Below, one piece after another: positions 51,742 to 61,384 of a stretch of 64,000 nt of DNA. The translations under genes were made by a program, and so were the position numbers. Every line of letters starts with the position of its first letter. Position 1 is the first letter of the stretch. The DNA is from JACZUI01 sp965216725 (GTDB lineage: Bacteria > Actinomycetota > Acidimicrobiia > Spongiisociales > ZC4RG35): positions 43,881 to 107,880 of the forward strand of contig CBDCGI010000019.1 of the NCBI GenBank assembly GCA_965216725.1. The letters run 5' to 3'. Under the pieces are notes generated by a model. That model was not told where the DNA came from and did not search any database. It saw only the letters and a program-made list of their open reading frames with translations.

Positions 51742-54171
51742 TCAGTCCCCGTTGTCCTGCACGATGGCGAACGCGGACAGCTCGTTGCCCTCACCGACGT
51801 CGATGACTTTGACCCCGGTGGAATCGCGCTTCTGACGCGATATCTTCCCCACCGACGTCCTGATGCCCACTCCTGCGGAGGAGATCAGAAACACCTCGTC
51901 GTCTTTCGAAACGGCCCGAGCTCCGACGAGACGGCCCCGCACCCTTGTCAGTTTGAAGGCTTTGACCCCGATGCCACCCCGACCCTGGCGCCGGTATTGG
52001 TCCATGCCGGTCCGCTTCCCGTAGCCACCCGACGTCAACAGCAACACCTCGTCGCCGTCGACGTCGGACACCGCGGCGACAACCCGGTCGCCGTCGCGAA
52101 GCTTGATCCCACGAACACCCTGCGTGCCGCGACCCATGCTCCTCAAATCTCTCTCACCAAAGCGGATTCCCATACCGTCTTTGGTGAATATCAAGATGTC
52201 GTTTTCGCCTTTGGTGGTGCGTACTGACACCAACTCGTCAGTCTCCGTCAGCTTGATCGCGACCAGAGTCTGATTGCGGGAGTCGTACTCCTTGAACTCG
52301 GTCTTCTTGGCCTGTCCGTTCTTGGTGACCATCACCAAGTAGCGCGATGTCTCATAATCGCGGGTGTCGATGATCGCCTGGACCTTCTCCTCCGGTTCCA
52401 GTGGCAGCACGGCCTGGGCGAGGACGCCCTTCGATGTGCGGGACTGCCGGGGTATCGCATGTGCCTTGATCCGGTGCACCAGCCCCCGATTCGTGAAGAA
52501 GAGCAGATACGCGTGCGCGGTGGTGTGGACCAGGTGCTGAATGACATCTTCACCCTTCACCTCTGCCGCTTTTACCCCTCGCCCACCTCTGGCCTGGTTC
52601 CGATACGTCGATGCCGGCACCGACTTGACGTAACCGGCATCGGAAACGGTCACTATGAGCTCGTCATCGGCGATGAGATCTTCGAGACTCAGCTCGCCTT
52701 CGTCAGGGATGAGTCTTGTTCGTCGGGGATTGTCGAACTTCTCCCGAATCTCGGAGATCTCTTCTTTGATGATCGCCCATCTCCGCTTGGGATCGGCGAG
52801 GATCCCCTCCAGTTCGGCGATCAGCTCTTTGAGATCGGTCAATTCGGCACGAAGTTTGTCGACTTCGAGGGCAGTGAGCCGGCGCAGAGGCATGTCGAGA
52901 ATGGCGTTGGCCTGGATCTCAGACAGCTCGAAACGTTCCATCAGATTGCTGCGGGCCTCTGGAGTGTCGGCCGAGCCTCTGATCAGCTGGACGACCTCGT
53001 CGATGTTGTCCACGGCGACGATGAGCCCTTCGAGGATGTGCGCTCGGGCCTGCGCCTGGTCGAGGCGGAATTGGGTTCTCCTCTCGACTACCTCCATCTG
53101 GTGATCGAGGTAGTAGCCGATCATTTCGGCGATGTTCAGGGTGCGGGGCACGCTGTCGACGAGGGCGACCATGTTGTAGCCGAACGAATCCTGAAGCGGG
53201 GTGTTCTTGTAGAGCTGGTTGAGGATCACTTGAGGTACGGCGTTCTGCTTCAGTTCGATTACGAGCCTGGTGCCGACGCGGTCGGATGATTCGTTCCTCA
53301 CCTCGGCAATGCCCGTCATCTTCTTGGCATCGACCAGATCCTTGAGCTTCGCGATCACGCGCTCGATCGACACCTGATAGGGGAGCTCGGTGACAACTAT
53401 GGCTGTTCGGCCTTTGCGCACCTCTTGGACATCACATACCGCGCGAACCTTCACCGACCCCCGGCCGGTGGTCAATGCTTCGCGGACCATGGAAGTGCCG
53501 ATCAAGAATCCGCCTGTCGGAAAATCAGGGCCCTTTATGAACTGGAGCAGGTCTTCTGCCGAGGCATCCGGATTCTCTATGACATGGAGCGTGGCGTCGA
53601 CGACCTCGCCCAGGTTGTGGGGAGGAATGTTGGTCGCCATACCCACGGCAATCCCCTGAGAACCGTTGACCAGGAGGTTGGGGAACCGGGCGGGAAGGAC
53701 ACCGGGCTGCTGCATTTCGCCGGAGTAGTTGTCGACGAACTCGACGGTGTCTTCTCTGATTCCGTCGAGAAGATGGGTCGCAAGCTTGGTCAGCCGGCAC
53801 TCGGTGTAACGAGAGGCGCCCGGCGGGTCGTCCACAGTCCCGAAGTTTCCCTGAGGATCGATCAGAAGGTGACGCATAGAGAAGTCCTGGCCCATCCTCA
53901 CCAGGGCGTCATAGATCGCCTGATCCCCGTGAGGGTGATAGTTGCCCATCACGTCGCCCACCACCTTCGAGCACTTGCGATGGGCAGACCCGGGACCGAT
54001 GTTGTTCTCGAACATCGAATAGATGATCCGCCGCTGAACTGGCTTGAGACCGTCCCGGACGTCGGGAAGGGCCCGGGAGACGATGACGGACATCGCGTAG
54101 TCGATGAAGCTCTGCTCCATCTCATGTGTGATCTCCACGTCGGGAAGATTGGTGGGGTCTGTGGCTGCCAT
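51742..54171 (-). CDS. gyrA: DNA gyrase subunit A
   Basis: This 809-residue subunit has the breakage-reunion domain with the catalytic Tyr in GASRYTECRL, the quinolone region (YHPHGDQAIYDALVRMGQDFSMR), and a C-terminal beta-pinwheel domain with GyrA-box-like GRGTQGVRGIKL. The quinolone position reads YHPHGDQAIYD, that is, Gln where Escherichia has Ser83. With GyrB it introduces negative supercoils. It starts one base before gyrB ends and is the last gene of the dnaA-gyrA run. Confidence 0.97.
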   Translation of the reverse strand: MAATDPTNLPDVEITHEMEQSFIDYAMSVIVSRALPDVRDGLKPVQRRIIYSMFENNIGPGSAHRKCSKVVGDVMGNYHPHGDQAIYDALVRMGQDFSMRHLLIDPQGNFGTVDDPPGASRYTECRLTKLATHLLDGIREDTVEFVDNYSGEMQQPGVLPARFPNLLVNGSQGIAVGMATNIPPHNLGEVVDATLHVIENPDASAEDLLQFIKGPDFPTGGFLIGTSMVREALTTGRGSVKVRAVCDVQEVRKGRTAIVVTELPYQVSIERVIAKLKDLVDAKKMTGIAEVRNESSDRVGTRLVIELKQNAVPQVILNQLYKNTPLQDSFGYNMVALVDSVPRTLNIAEMIGYYLDHQMEVVERRTQFRLDQAQARAHILEGLIVAVDNIDEVVQLIRGSADTPEARSNLMERFELSEIQANAILDMPLRRLTALEVDKLRAELTDLKELIAELEGILADPKRRWAIIKEEISEIREKFDNPRRTRLIPDEGELSLEDLIADDELIVTVSDAGYVKSVPASTYRNQARGGRGVKAAEVKGEDVIQHLVHTTAHAYLLFFTNRGLVHRIKAHAIPRQSRTSKGVLAQAVLPLEPEEKVQAIIDTRDYETSRYLVMVTKNGQAKKTEFKEYDSRNQTLVAIKLTETDELVSVRTTKGENDILIFTKDGMGIRFGERDLRSMGRGTQGVRGIKLRDGDRVVAAVSDVDGDEVLLLTSGGYGKRTGMDQYRRQGRGGIGVKAFKLTRVRGRLVGARAVSKDDEVFLISSAGVGIRTSVGKISRQKRDSTGVKVIDVGEGNELSAFAIVQDNGD

Positions 54172-54172
54172 G

Positions 54173-56083
54173 TCAGATGTCGAGGAATCTCACGTCGTCG
54201 GCGTTCTCCTGGATGAAGGTCTTGCGTGAGGCGACGTCGTCGCCCATCAGTGTTTCGAAGGTCTCCTCAGCACGCGCTGCGTCGTCCATCTCCACCCGTA
54301 GCAAGACACGTGTCTCCGGATTCATCGTGGTGTCCCACAACTCACCCGGGTTCATCTCACCGAGACCTTTGAAGCGAGTGGGCTTGACCTTGGGATGCTC
54401 CTGCTTGAAAACGTCCAGCTCGTCGTCGTCTTTGAGGTAATGCACTTTCGAACCGACTTTGACTCGATAGAGAGGCGGCTGGGCCACATACACGTATCCC
54501 ACGTCGATCAGTCCCCTCATGTGTCGGAAGAGCAGGGTCAGCAGGAGGGTCTTGATGTGGGCCCCGTCGACATCGGCGTCGGTGAGGATCACCACCTTGT
54601 GGTACCGGGCTTTGGAGATGTCGAACTCCTCACCGATCCCGGTTCCCATGGCAGTGATGATGTCCTGGACCTCGGTGTTCTGGAGTGCTTTGGCGAGCCG
54701 CGCCTTCTCCACGTTGAGGATCTTGCCCCGAATCGGGAGGATCGCCTGAGTGGCCGAATCTCTGGCAGATTTCGCCGGTCCCGCGGCCGACTTGCCCTCG
54801 ACGATGAAGAGCTCTGATTCGCCGGGGTCGCGACTCGAGCAGTCAGCGAGCTTGTCGGGCAGACCGCCGGACTCGAGACCCGATTTCCGTCGAGTCAACT
54901 CCCTTGCCTTACGAGCTGCCTCCCTGGCCTTGGCCGCGGCAAGGCACTTGTCGACGATACGGCGACCTTCGGTGGAGTACTTGCCCAGCCATTCCGGGAG
55001 CTTCCGGTTGAGAGTCTTCTCGACGTACGACCGAATCTCGGTGTTCCCCAACTTGGTCTTCGTCTGCCCCTCGAATTGGGGTTCTTTGACCCTCACCGAG
55101 ATGACAGCGGTGAGACCCTCCCTGACGTCTTCACCCGTGAGGTTGGCATCTTTGTCCTTGAGGATGCCTTTTTCCCTGGCGAAGTCGTTGATCGACTTGG
55201 TCAGAGCCTTGCGGAAACCCTCCTCGTGGGTTCCTCCCTCGTGAGTATTGATGTTGTTGGCAAATGAGAGCACTGACTCCGTATAGGAGGTGGTCCACTG
55301 CATGGCGACCTCGAGCTCGGCATCATCGCTCTCGTCTGCGATGTCTATGACATGCGCATGCAGAGGATCGCGTTTCGAGTTGAGATGGTTGACGAAGTCG
55401 ACCAGACCGCCCTTGTAATGGAAGGCGTCCTTCCGCTCCTCCTCCACCCGCTCGTCGATCAGCGTTATCCGGAGGCCACGATTGAGAAAGGCTGTCTCCC
55501 GGAGGCGCGACGAGACCGTTTCGTAATCGAAGTCCATGGTCTCGGTGAATGTTGTCGGGTCGGGCCAGAATCTGATGGTCGTGCCGCTCTTCTTGACGGC
55601 GCGGCCCTTCTTGGGCTCTTTGGTCTTAGGGACGCCATCACGGAATTCCTGGGTGTACATGAATCCGTCGCGCCGAACCTCCGCCTCGAGCCGCTCTGAC
55701 AGGGCGTTCACGACCGAGACGCCAACCCCATGGAGACCACCCGAGACCGTGTAGGCGCCCTGCTCGAATTTCCCCCCAGCATGGAGCGTCGTGAGAACCG
55801 TCGTCAGAGCGGAACGTTTGGTCTTGGCGTGTTTGTCGATCGGAATGCCACGGCCGTCGTCACTGACCTCGACACCTCCGTCTGCCATGAGATGGATGTT
55901 GATCTTGCTGCAATGACCGGCCATCGCCTCGTCGACCGAGTTGTCGACGACTTCCCAGATGAGATGGTGGAGACCTCTGGGACCCGTAGAGCCGATATAC
56001 ATTCCGGGTCTGCGCCTGACGGCCTCCAAACCCTCGAGAACGGTGATGTCCTTCGCTTTGTAGCTGTCGCGCGTGGCCGTCAC
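54173..56083 (-). CDS. gyrB: DNA gyrase subunit B
   Basis: This 636-residue subunit has the GHKL ATPase (DNSVDEAMAGHC, DDGRGIPID, GGLHGVGVSVVNAL) and TOPRIM domain (LFIVEGKSAAGPAKSARD, acidic EGKSA and DADVDGAHI). It pairs with GyrA, immediately downstream. Length and motifs are standard. The 123 bases between it and dciA hold nothing recognisable beyond a possible promoter. Confidence 0.97.
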   Translation of the reverse strand: MTATRDSYKAKDITVLEGLEAVRRRPGMYIGSTGPRGLHHLIWEVVDNSVDEAMAGHCSKINIHLMADGGVEVSDDGRGIPIDKHAKTKRSALTTVLTTLHAGGKFEQGAYTVSGGLHGVGVSVVNALSERLEAEVRRDGFMYTQEFRDGVPKTKEPKKGRAVKKSGTTIRFWPDPTTFTETMDFDYETVSSRLRETAFLNRGLRITLIDERVEEERKDAFHYKGGLVDFVNHLNSKRDPLHAHVIDIADESDDAELEVAMQWTTSYTESVLSFANNINTHEGGTHEEGFRKALTKSINDFAREKGILKDKDANLTGEDVREGLTAVISVRVKEPQFEGQTKTKLGNTEIRSYVEKTLNRKLPEWLGKYSTEGRRIVDKCLAAAKAREAARKARELTRRKSGLESGGLPDKLADCSSRDPGESELFIVEGKSAAGPAKSARDSATQAILPIRGKILNVEKARLAKALQNTEVQDIITAMGTGIGEEFDISKARYHKVVILTDADVDGAHIKTLLLTLLFRHMRGLIDVGYVYVAQPPLYRVKVGSKVHYLKDDDELDVFKQEHPKVKPTRFKGLGEMNPGELWDTTMNPETRVLLRVEMDDAARAEETFETLMGDDVASRKTFIQENADDVRFLDI

Positions 56084-56206
56084 AGCCCTCCTTGATGACC
56101 TGGTTCGATGCGGCTACTCGCCCTGTTCGAGGGCAAGTTTCATATATGTCATTTTAGCAAGACAACGGCGCAAAACCTGAATCCTGCCACCCGATTTCCT
56201 CAGTGA

Positions 56207-56509
56207 TTACCTGGCCGGAGGACGAATGTCCACCCGTTCGATGACACCGGCTCCAAAGCGTTCTTCGAGGCTGGAGAGAAGCGACGCTTCGCCATAGCGG
56301 AGAAAGGCGACCATCGACGGCGCGCTGGCCTCGACCACCAGTGTCCGCCCCTGGACGACCAATGGCCGCGACCTACCCTTCCACGGATCTCCCGCCAACT
56401 CGTCCCACTCTGCGGCGAGTTGCGCCATGAGCGCTGGGTCGGGCAGGCCCATGCGGCGCATCATCGAGTCGAGCGACTCTTCGAACGGTGTCAGGTCGTT
56501 TTCAGCCAT
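56207..56509 (-). CDS. dciA: DciA-family (DUF721) replicative helicase loader
   Basis: This 100-residue protein has the DUF721/DciA pattern: LMAQLAAEWDELAGDPWKGRSRPLVVQGRTLVVEASAPSMVAFLRYGEASLLSSLEERFG. DciA loads the DnaB helicase at the origin in bacteria without DnaC. The ATG at 56509 overlaps the recF stop (56502-56504). It is in the conserved position between recF and gyrB in Actinobacteria. Confidence 0.85.
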   Translation of the reverse strand: MAENDLTPFEESLDSMMRRMGLPDPALMAQLAAEWDELAGDPWKGRSRPLVVQGRTLVVEASAPSMVAFLRYGEASLLSSLEERFGAGVIERVDIRPPAR

Positions 56510-57602
56510 CCTCGACCAGGTCCTTGTCCACCGTCCATCTGGTTCCGGCAAGGGGGACGTCCTCCGGGCGAGCCGTCGTGATCAGTGTTTGCGTGCCGGC
56601 AGGCAGCGAATGAGCCAGGGCGTGAGACCGTGCCGGGTCAAGCTCTGAGAAGACGTCGTCGAGCAGAAGCACAGGACGAACCGACAAGCTGTCGGTCAAG
56701 GCTCTGTGAGAAGCCAACCTCACGGCGAGCGCCATCGACCTCTGCTCACCTTGACTGCCATGCGTTCTCGTGTCGACGCCGTCGAGGGCAAACCCGGGCT
56801 CGTCGCGGTGTGGTCCGGTGGTGGTCAGTCGCCGCTCCTGGTCGACGCGACGCGAGCCGGCAAGAGAAGAGGCCAGGTTCTCGGCGTAGTCGGCAGCTGA
56901 GAGCTCACCTAATTCGGCTACACCCCACGAAGGCTGATATGTAAAAGTGGCGCGCTGCTCGGCTCTAGCAATGTCTCTGTAGGCCGACTCGAGATGAGGC
57001 TGCAATACCCCCATTGCCCGCTGTCTTCGCGCGAGGACCCTTCCGCCCGATTGGGCAAGGCGGGAATCCCACACAGAGAGCGTGGTTTCATCCCGAATCG
57101 GAGCCCGAAGATATGCATTGCGCTGTTTCAGGGCCCTGACGTACTCGGCCTGATCCAAACCGGCGGCCGGCCAGAGCTGGGCAGCCATCTCATCGAGCAA
57201 ATCGCGTCGCTGCCCGGGCCCCCTTTTCACGAGATCGAGGTCATCGGGCAAAAAGGTCACCACCCGAAACACGTGATGCAGCTCGCTGGATCTCCGGACT
57301 GCTTTCTTGTCCAGTTGCACTCGTCTCCTTGCGGCCCGTGACAGGAGGATTTCGATCAGCGTCTCGCGACTCTCGTCACTCACACCAATCCGGATCACCG
57401 CCTCATGAGCTTCGTCGTTGATGAGGTCGGAGTCAGCGGCCACCCGAAACGACTTCAGCGTGGCTGCGTAGGAGATCGCCTCCAGGACATTGGTCTTTCC
57501 GGCGCCATTGTTGCCGACCAGGATGTTGGTCCCGGGTGTTGGTGCCCATTCCAGTGCGGGATACGAGCGATAGCTTGTGAGTTGAAGCCAGTCGACCTGC
57601 AA
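56502..57602 (-). CDS. recF: DNA replication and repair protein RecF
   Basis: This 366-residue SMC-like ATPase has Walker A LVGNNGAGKTNVLEAIS, the signature region (TTGPHRDEPGFALDGVDTRTHGSQGEQRS) and Walker B VLLLDDVFSELD. It loads RecA on gapped DNA. The TTG start at 57602 lies one base after the dnaN stop; no earlier start is needed. Length is normal. It overlaps dciA. Confidence 0.93.
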   Translation of the reverse strand: MQVDWLQLTSYRSYPALEWAPTPGTNILVGNNGAGKTNVLEAISYAATLKSFRVAADSDLINDEAHEAVIRIGVSDESRETLIEILLSRAARRRVQLDKKAVRRSSELHHVFRVVTFLPDDLDLVKRGPGQRRDLLDEMAAQLWPAAGLDQAEYVRALKQRNAYLRAPIRDETTLSVWDSRLAQSGGRVLARRQRAMGVLQPHLESAYRDIARAEQRATFTYQPSWGVAELGELSAADYAENLASSLAGSRRVDQERRLTTTGPHRDEPGFALDGVDTRTHGSQGEQRSMALAVRLASHRALTDSLSVRPVLLLDDVFSELDPARSHALAHSLPAGTQTLITTARPEDVPLAGTRWTVDKDLVEDG

Positions 57603-57603
57603 T

Positions 57604-58686
57604 TCAGACCCGTACGGGCATGAGCAGGTACAAGTAGTCACCGTCCGAGCCGTCGTCGAGGACACTCGGCTTGAACGAGTCGATTACGCGAATCCGCACT
57701 CGATCACCCTGGACGGCAGTCACACCATCCTGGAGATACCGCGGGTTGAAAGCGATGGAGACCTCTTCGTCGGACCCTTCGAATTCACCGTCGAGGTGCT
57801 CGCTCTCCCCGCCGACATCCTGCCGGCTCACCGATATCTCCACGCCGCCCGTCAGGAGCTTGAGCCGGACCGGGATGTGATCCTCAGCCACCAGAGTGAC
57901 CCTGCCCAGAGCCTCTAGGAGTGCCTCTTTGTCGACAACCACCTGGTTGGGGTAGACATCGGGGAAGAGGCTCTCGTATTTCGGGAAGTTCCCATCGATG
58001 AGCCGTAGGCGGATCATCCCGTTCTCTGAGCTGAAGACCGCCTCACGATCCCCAAGCTGCGCCGTCACCTTCGACGCGCCGATCGTCCTCGGCAATTCCC
58101 GGAGACCGCGAGCAGGTACCAGGCCGTTTGCCTCGAGCCCCACCCCAGCCAGATCGCGCTTGGCAAGACGGTAAGAGTCCGTCGCGACCATCCGCAGCCC
58201 TGCCTCAGAGCTCTCAAAGAGGACCCCGGTGAGGATCGGCCGAGCGCCATCTCCCGACGCGGCGACGGTGACCTGAGCGACCGCTTCGGCGAGAGCCTCG
58301 CCATCGACTTCCACCCCGTCGACTACGACGTCGTCCAATACCGGGAAGTCCTCGGCGGCCAGCGGACGCAGCGTGAAACGGGGGCCGTTCCCCTGGATCA
58401 CGATGTCGTTGTCCTCGAGCCCAATCGTCACCTGGCCCGCCGGCATCTTCCGTACAGCCTCGCTGAGCAACCTCCCCGGGATGACCGCCTTTCCTTCTTC
58501 CAGGACTTCGACCTCTGCCGAAGTCCGGACGGTCATGTCGAGATCGGTGCCCGTGACACGAAGCGTGGACCCGACTACTTCACACAGCAGACCCTGGAGA
58601 ACCGGCAACGCTGTCCGGGTGCCAACGGCCCGATTGGCCCGGGCAAGAACATCGGCGAGATCGTCCCTCTGGGCGCGGATTCTCAC
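57604..58686 (-). CDS. dnaN: DNA polymerase III beta clamp
   Basis: This 360-residue protein has the three-domain beta-clamp pattern: N-terminal RAQRDDLADVLARANRAVGTRTALPVLQGLL and the C-terminal peptide-binding end DYLYLLMPVRV. It forms the sliding clamp for replication. It lies between dnaA and recF in the canonical order. It is 175 bases from dnaA. Confidence 0.97.
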   Translation of the reverse strand: MRIRAQRDDLADVLARANRAVGTRTALPVLQGLLCEVVGSTLRVTGTDLDMTVRTSAEVEVLEEGKAVIPGRLLSEAVRKMPAGQVTIGLEDNDIVIQGNGPRFTLRPLAAEDFPVLDDVVVDGVEVDGEALAEAVAQVTVAASGDGARPILTGVLFESSEAGLRMVATDSYRLAKRDLAGVGLEANGLVPARGLRELPRTIGASKVTAQLGDREAVFSSENGMIRLRLIDGNFPKYESLFPDVYPNQVVVDKEALLEALGRVTLVAEDHIPVRLKLLTGGVEISVSRQDVGGESEHLDGEFEGSDEEVSIAFNPRYLQDGVTAVQGDRVRIRVIDSFKPSVLDDGSDGDYLYLLMPVRV

Positions 58687-58861
58687 AACTGTGACTTCCT
58701 TCCTCTATTGCTATGAGATTTCATTTGAAGATTATTAGTTGTAGTAGGGGGTTGTGGAACTGTTGACAACGAGGTTTCTCACCGACGGTTGCTGACGATA
58801 TTGCTGGGGATGGCCCTGGGGAATTCTCGCGAGCAACTATCGGCGATCTGGGGATAAGAAA
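58687..58861. other. dnaN-dnaA intergenic region with DnaA-box-like sites
   Basis: The 175 bases contain TGGGGATAA (58849-58857) and TGTTGACAA (58761-58769), each one mismatch from a DnaA box (TGTGGATAA; TTGTCCACA on the other strand), and an AT-rich stretch at 58700-58740. It is short for an actinobacterial origin but could be part of it. Confidence 0.5.
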
Positions 58862-60229
58862 TCAAGGTGTGGAAATCCCACCACCTTTCCTCAGGTCCTG
58901 TGTGAGTTGGGTGACCCGGTCGAATACGGCCCGATCTGACCGCAGGATCCTTTTTACCTTCTCAACGGAATGGAGCACAGTGGTGTGATCTCTCTGGAAC
59001 TGCTCTCCTATCTTGGGCAGTGAGAGATCGGTCAGCTCGCGACAGAGGTACATGGCGATTTGGCGACAGAGGACCAAGGGTTGGCGTCGTGACGGGCTGA
59101 GCACGTCCTCGACAGAGAAGCCATAAGCGGCCGCTGTGGTGCGGATGATGGTTTCGGGACCCAAGGGGATCGGCTCGTCGGTGGTCACGATGTCCTGAAG
59201 GACGCGTTCAGCGGTTTCGAGGTCGATGTCACGGCGATTCAGTGCGGACCAGGCTGTCACCCGAGTCAGGGCACCTTCGAGTTCACGGATGTTGTCGGAG
59301 ACCAACCCCGCGATGTACTCCAAGACATCTATTGGCACCGGTCGCGGCGCAAACTCTGCGTTGCGCTTCAGAATCGCGAGCCGTGTCTCGACGTCCGGCG
59401 GCTGGATATCGGTGAGAAGTCCCCACTCGAACCGGCTCCGCAAACGATCCTCGAGAGATGAGAGATTCCGAGGATGGCGATCAGAGCTGATGACCATCTG
59501 CTTCCCCGATTCGTAGAGGGAATTGAAGGTGTGAAAGAACTCTTCCAAGATTTGCTCTTTGCCTTCGAAGAATTGCACGTCGTCGAGCAACAGGATGTCC
59601 ACACTCCGGTAACGCTGCTTGAAGTCGTCGGGACGTTTCCTTCGGATCGAGTCGATGAAGTCGTTGAGAAAGTTCTCTGACGACACATATCGGACTTCTG
59701 AGGCCGGGTACATCTCGAGAGCCTGGTGACCCACGGCATTGAGTAGGTGGGTCTTGCCCAGCCCTGCTCCGCCATAGATGAACAACGGGTTGTAATGGGC
59801 TCCTGGCTGCTCGGCCACGGCCATGGCCGCGGCCCATGCGAAGCGATTGGACTGACCGACGACGAAGCTCTCGAATTTGTAGCGTGATATGAGGGCCGTG
59901 GCCGAGGATGGAGATTCTGATGTCTCCCTGGATTGAGGCTCAGCGTGATCGATTTCGACCGGCTCCGGGGGAGGCTCGTCGCTGACTTGGTAATCGGGTT
60001 CGGTGTCCCGGCCATACACAGACCGATAGGCCTCCGTGAGGAGTGTGCCGTGCTTGTCGATGACCCAACGGAGATGGAATTCTGAGGGAGCAACCAGGAT
60101 CGGCAGCCCGTCGCTGTGGTCAGGCTCGAGACGCGACAACCATGTCTCCCAATTTGAGGCGGAGACGCCGTTGCGAACTATCTCGCGAAATGTCGTCCAG
60201 TTGTCCGGAGCCTGACTTGGTTGAGTCAA
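58862..60229 (-). CDS. dnaA: Chromosomal replication initiator DnaA
   Basis: This 455-residue protein has the N-terminal interaction domain, the AAA+ domain with Walker A GGAGLGKTHLLNA and Walker B ILLLDDVQF, sensor regions, and the C-terminal DNA-binding helix-turn-helix with DHTTVLHSVEKV (the DnaA signature). The TTG start at 60229 follows GGAGGAGAGG, a strong ribosome-binding site; a longer frame runs upstream but overlaps DnaA boxes. It opens the origin. Confidence 0.97.
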   Translation of the reverse strand: MTQPSQAPDNWTTFREIVRNGVSASNWETWLSRLEPDHSDGLPILVAPSEFHLRWVIDKHGTLLTEAYRSVYGRDTEPDYQVSDEPPPEPVEIDHAEPQSRETSESPSSATALISRYKFESFVVGQSNRFAWAAAMAVAEQPGAHYNPLFIYGGAGLGKTHLLNAVGHQALEMYPASEVRYVSSENFLNDFIDSIRRKRPDDFKQRYRSVDILLLDDVQFFEGKEQILEEFFHTFNSLYESGKQMVISSDRHPRNLSSLEDRLRSRFEWGLLTDIQPPDVETRLAILKRNAEFAPRPVPIDVLEYIAGLVSDNIRELEGALTRVTAWSALNRRDIDLETAERVLQDIVTTDEPIPLGPETIIRTTAAAYGFSVEDVLSPSRRQPLVLCRQIAMYLCRELTDLSLPKIGEQFQRDHTTVLHSVEKVKRILRSDRAVFDRVTQLTQDLRKGGGISTP

Positions 60230-60692
60230 TCCCTCTCCTCCCGCGGGATATCGAATTGTCCACAGACCGTTCCACATCTGTGGATAGGACTGTGTAGATC
60301 CGTCTTTGCATTTGCCCTGACCTCAACCGAAAGCCAAACAAGGTCCGTCGTCATAGCCAAACCATGCTGTCCACCGATATGAGGCAGGCGAGTATTGGTC
60401 AGCGGCCAACTCCTAGTCAAGATCGCGAGAATCGGCGTTGGGGACATCGAGCCGAGTGATACCTCAGAAAGTAGGCCCAGCTAGATTTGATGTTTTCCAA
60501 TATCTGGGATGATGCCCCTACTCTGGTTTCCTCGGATTGGGGTCTCAAGTTCTTTTCGCGACCTAACTCGATTCTTCGCGGACGTCTCGAGCCAGATCCA
60601 ATCCGAGCTCCAACGGCAGCTTCTGCTTTGACTAGATACGTCGCCGTCGTAACCTGAGGGCCGATTCCTGACCTCTCGAAGAAGGTTTTTTC
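60230..60692. other. dnaA-rpmH intergenic region, candidate oriC
   Basis: The 463 bases separate the divergent replication and ribosomal gene sets. Two DnaA boxes lie close to dnaA: TTGTCCACA (60256-60264) exactly and TGTGGATAG (60279-60287) with one mismatch; CTGTCCACC at about 60367 is weaker. They could serve initiation or dnaA autoregulation. No long AT-rich unwinding element is obvious. Confidence 0.55.
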
Positions 60693-60827
60693 ATGAAACG
60701 AACGTATCAACCAAAGGTGCGTCGACGTAAGCGACGGCATGGCTTCAGACATCGCATGAGTGATCGTGCCGGCCGCGCCGTCCTGAAGTCGAGGCGTCAG
60801 AAGGGACGCAAGCGTCTCGCCGCCTGA
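60693..60827 (+). CDS. rpmH: 50S ribosomal protein L34
   Basis: A 44-residue highly basic protein beginning MKRTYQPKVRRRKRRHGF and ending QKGRKRLAA, the universal L34 signature. It starts at ATG 60693 with GAAGG upstream and heads the rpmH-rnpA-yidD-yidC operon next to the origin. Confidence 0.97.
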   Translation: MKRTYQPKVRRRKRRHGFRHRMSDRAGRAVLKSRRQKGRKRLAA

Positions 60828-60828
60828 T

Positions 60829-61146
60829 TCAGGCACCCTTCGTTCTCCCCAAGAGTTCGAACGAGTCCTCCGTAAGGGGGAGCGAGCCCGAGTCGGAGGC
60901 GTTGTCGTGGTCCGCGAAACGAGTGAGGCGCCTGATCCCCGGGTGGGTCTCGTAGTATCAAAGGGCTCGGGCAAAGCCGTGACCAGGAACCGGATAAAGA
61001 GACGGCTAAGACACAGTGTCCCGAAGGCACAACTCAGACCAGGAAATGACTACGTGATCATTGCTTCGAAGACGGTGGCCGAAGTGCCCCACGCTCAGCT
61101 TGCCGATTGGCTCGATCGCGCCTTGGCCGGAGTCCATCATGAGTGA
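60829..61146 (+). CDS. rnpA: Ribonuclease P protein component, start unresolved
   Basis: The conserved body is clear: EFERVLRKGERARVGGVVVVRE, then VGLVVSKGSGKAVTRNRIKRRLR (the RNR signature) and a C-terminal helix, ending at 61146. The protein binds RNase P RNA and helps tRNA 5' processing. In this frame there is no ATG, GTG, TTG or CTG between the TGA at 60784 and GTG 60907, so the normal N-terminus has no standard start codon. Starting at GTG 60907 would give only 79 residues and lose the first helix and strand. A non-standard start or a sequence error is possible; coordinates show the conserved body. It overlaps yidD. Confidence 0.8.
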   Translation, partial: SGTLRSPQEFERVLRKGERARVGGVVVVRETSEAPDPRVGLVVSKGSGKAVTRNRIKRRLRHSVPKAQLRPGNDYVIIASKTVAEVPHAQLADWLDRALAGVHHE

Positions 61147-61384
61147 GCGGTTCCGCCCGCGACGACTGGTGCTGGGGCCGATACGCGCCTACCAAAAAAT
61201 GGTAAGTCCACGTCTCTCTCCCAACTGCCGCTATCAGCCGACATGCTCGCAATACACCTACGTAGCTATCGAGAGGTTTGGCATTGCCCGTGGGGGTTGG
61301 ATGGGTCTGAAACGGATTGGGCGATGTCATCCCTTGCGGGAGGGAGGCTTCGACCCAGTGCCTGAGACCAGGAGCACGAACTGA
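61139..61384 (+). CDS. yidD: Membrane protein insertion efficiency factor YidD
   Basis: An 81-residue protein with the YidD signature: PIRAYQKMVSPRLSPNCRYQPTCSQYTYVAIERFG, including the conserved Cys pair, and GGWMGLKRIGRCHPLREGGFDPVP. It helps YidC insert membrane proteins. The ATG overlaps the rnpA stop (ATGAGTGA) and it overlaps yidC by one base. Confidence 0.96.
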   Translation: MSERFRPRRLVLGPIRAYQKMVSPRLSPNCRYQPTCSQYTYVAIERFGIARGGWMGLKRIGRCHPLREGGFDPVPETRSTN

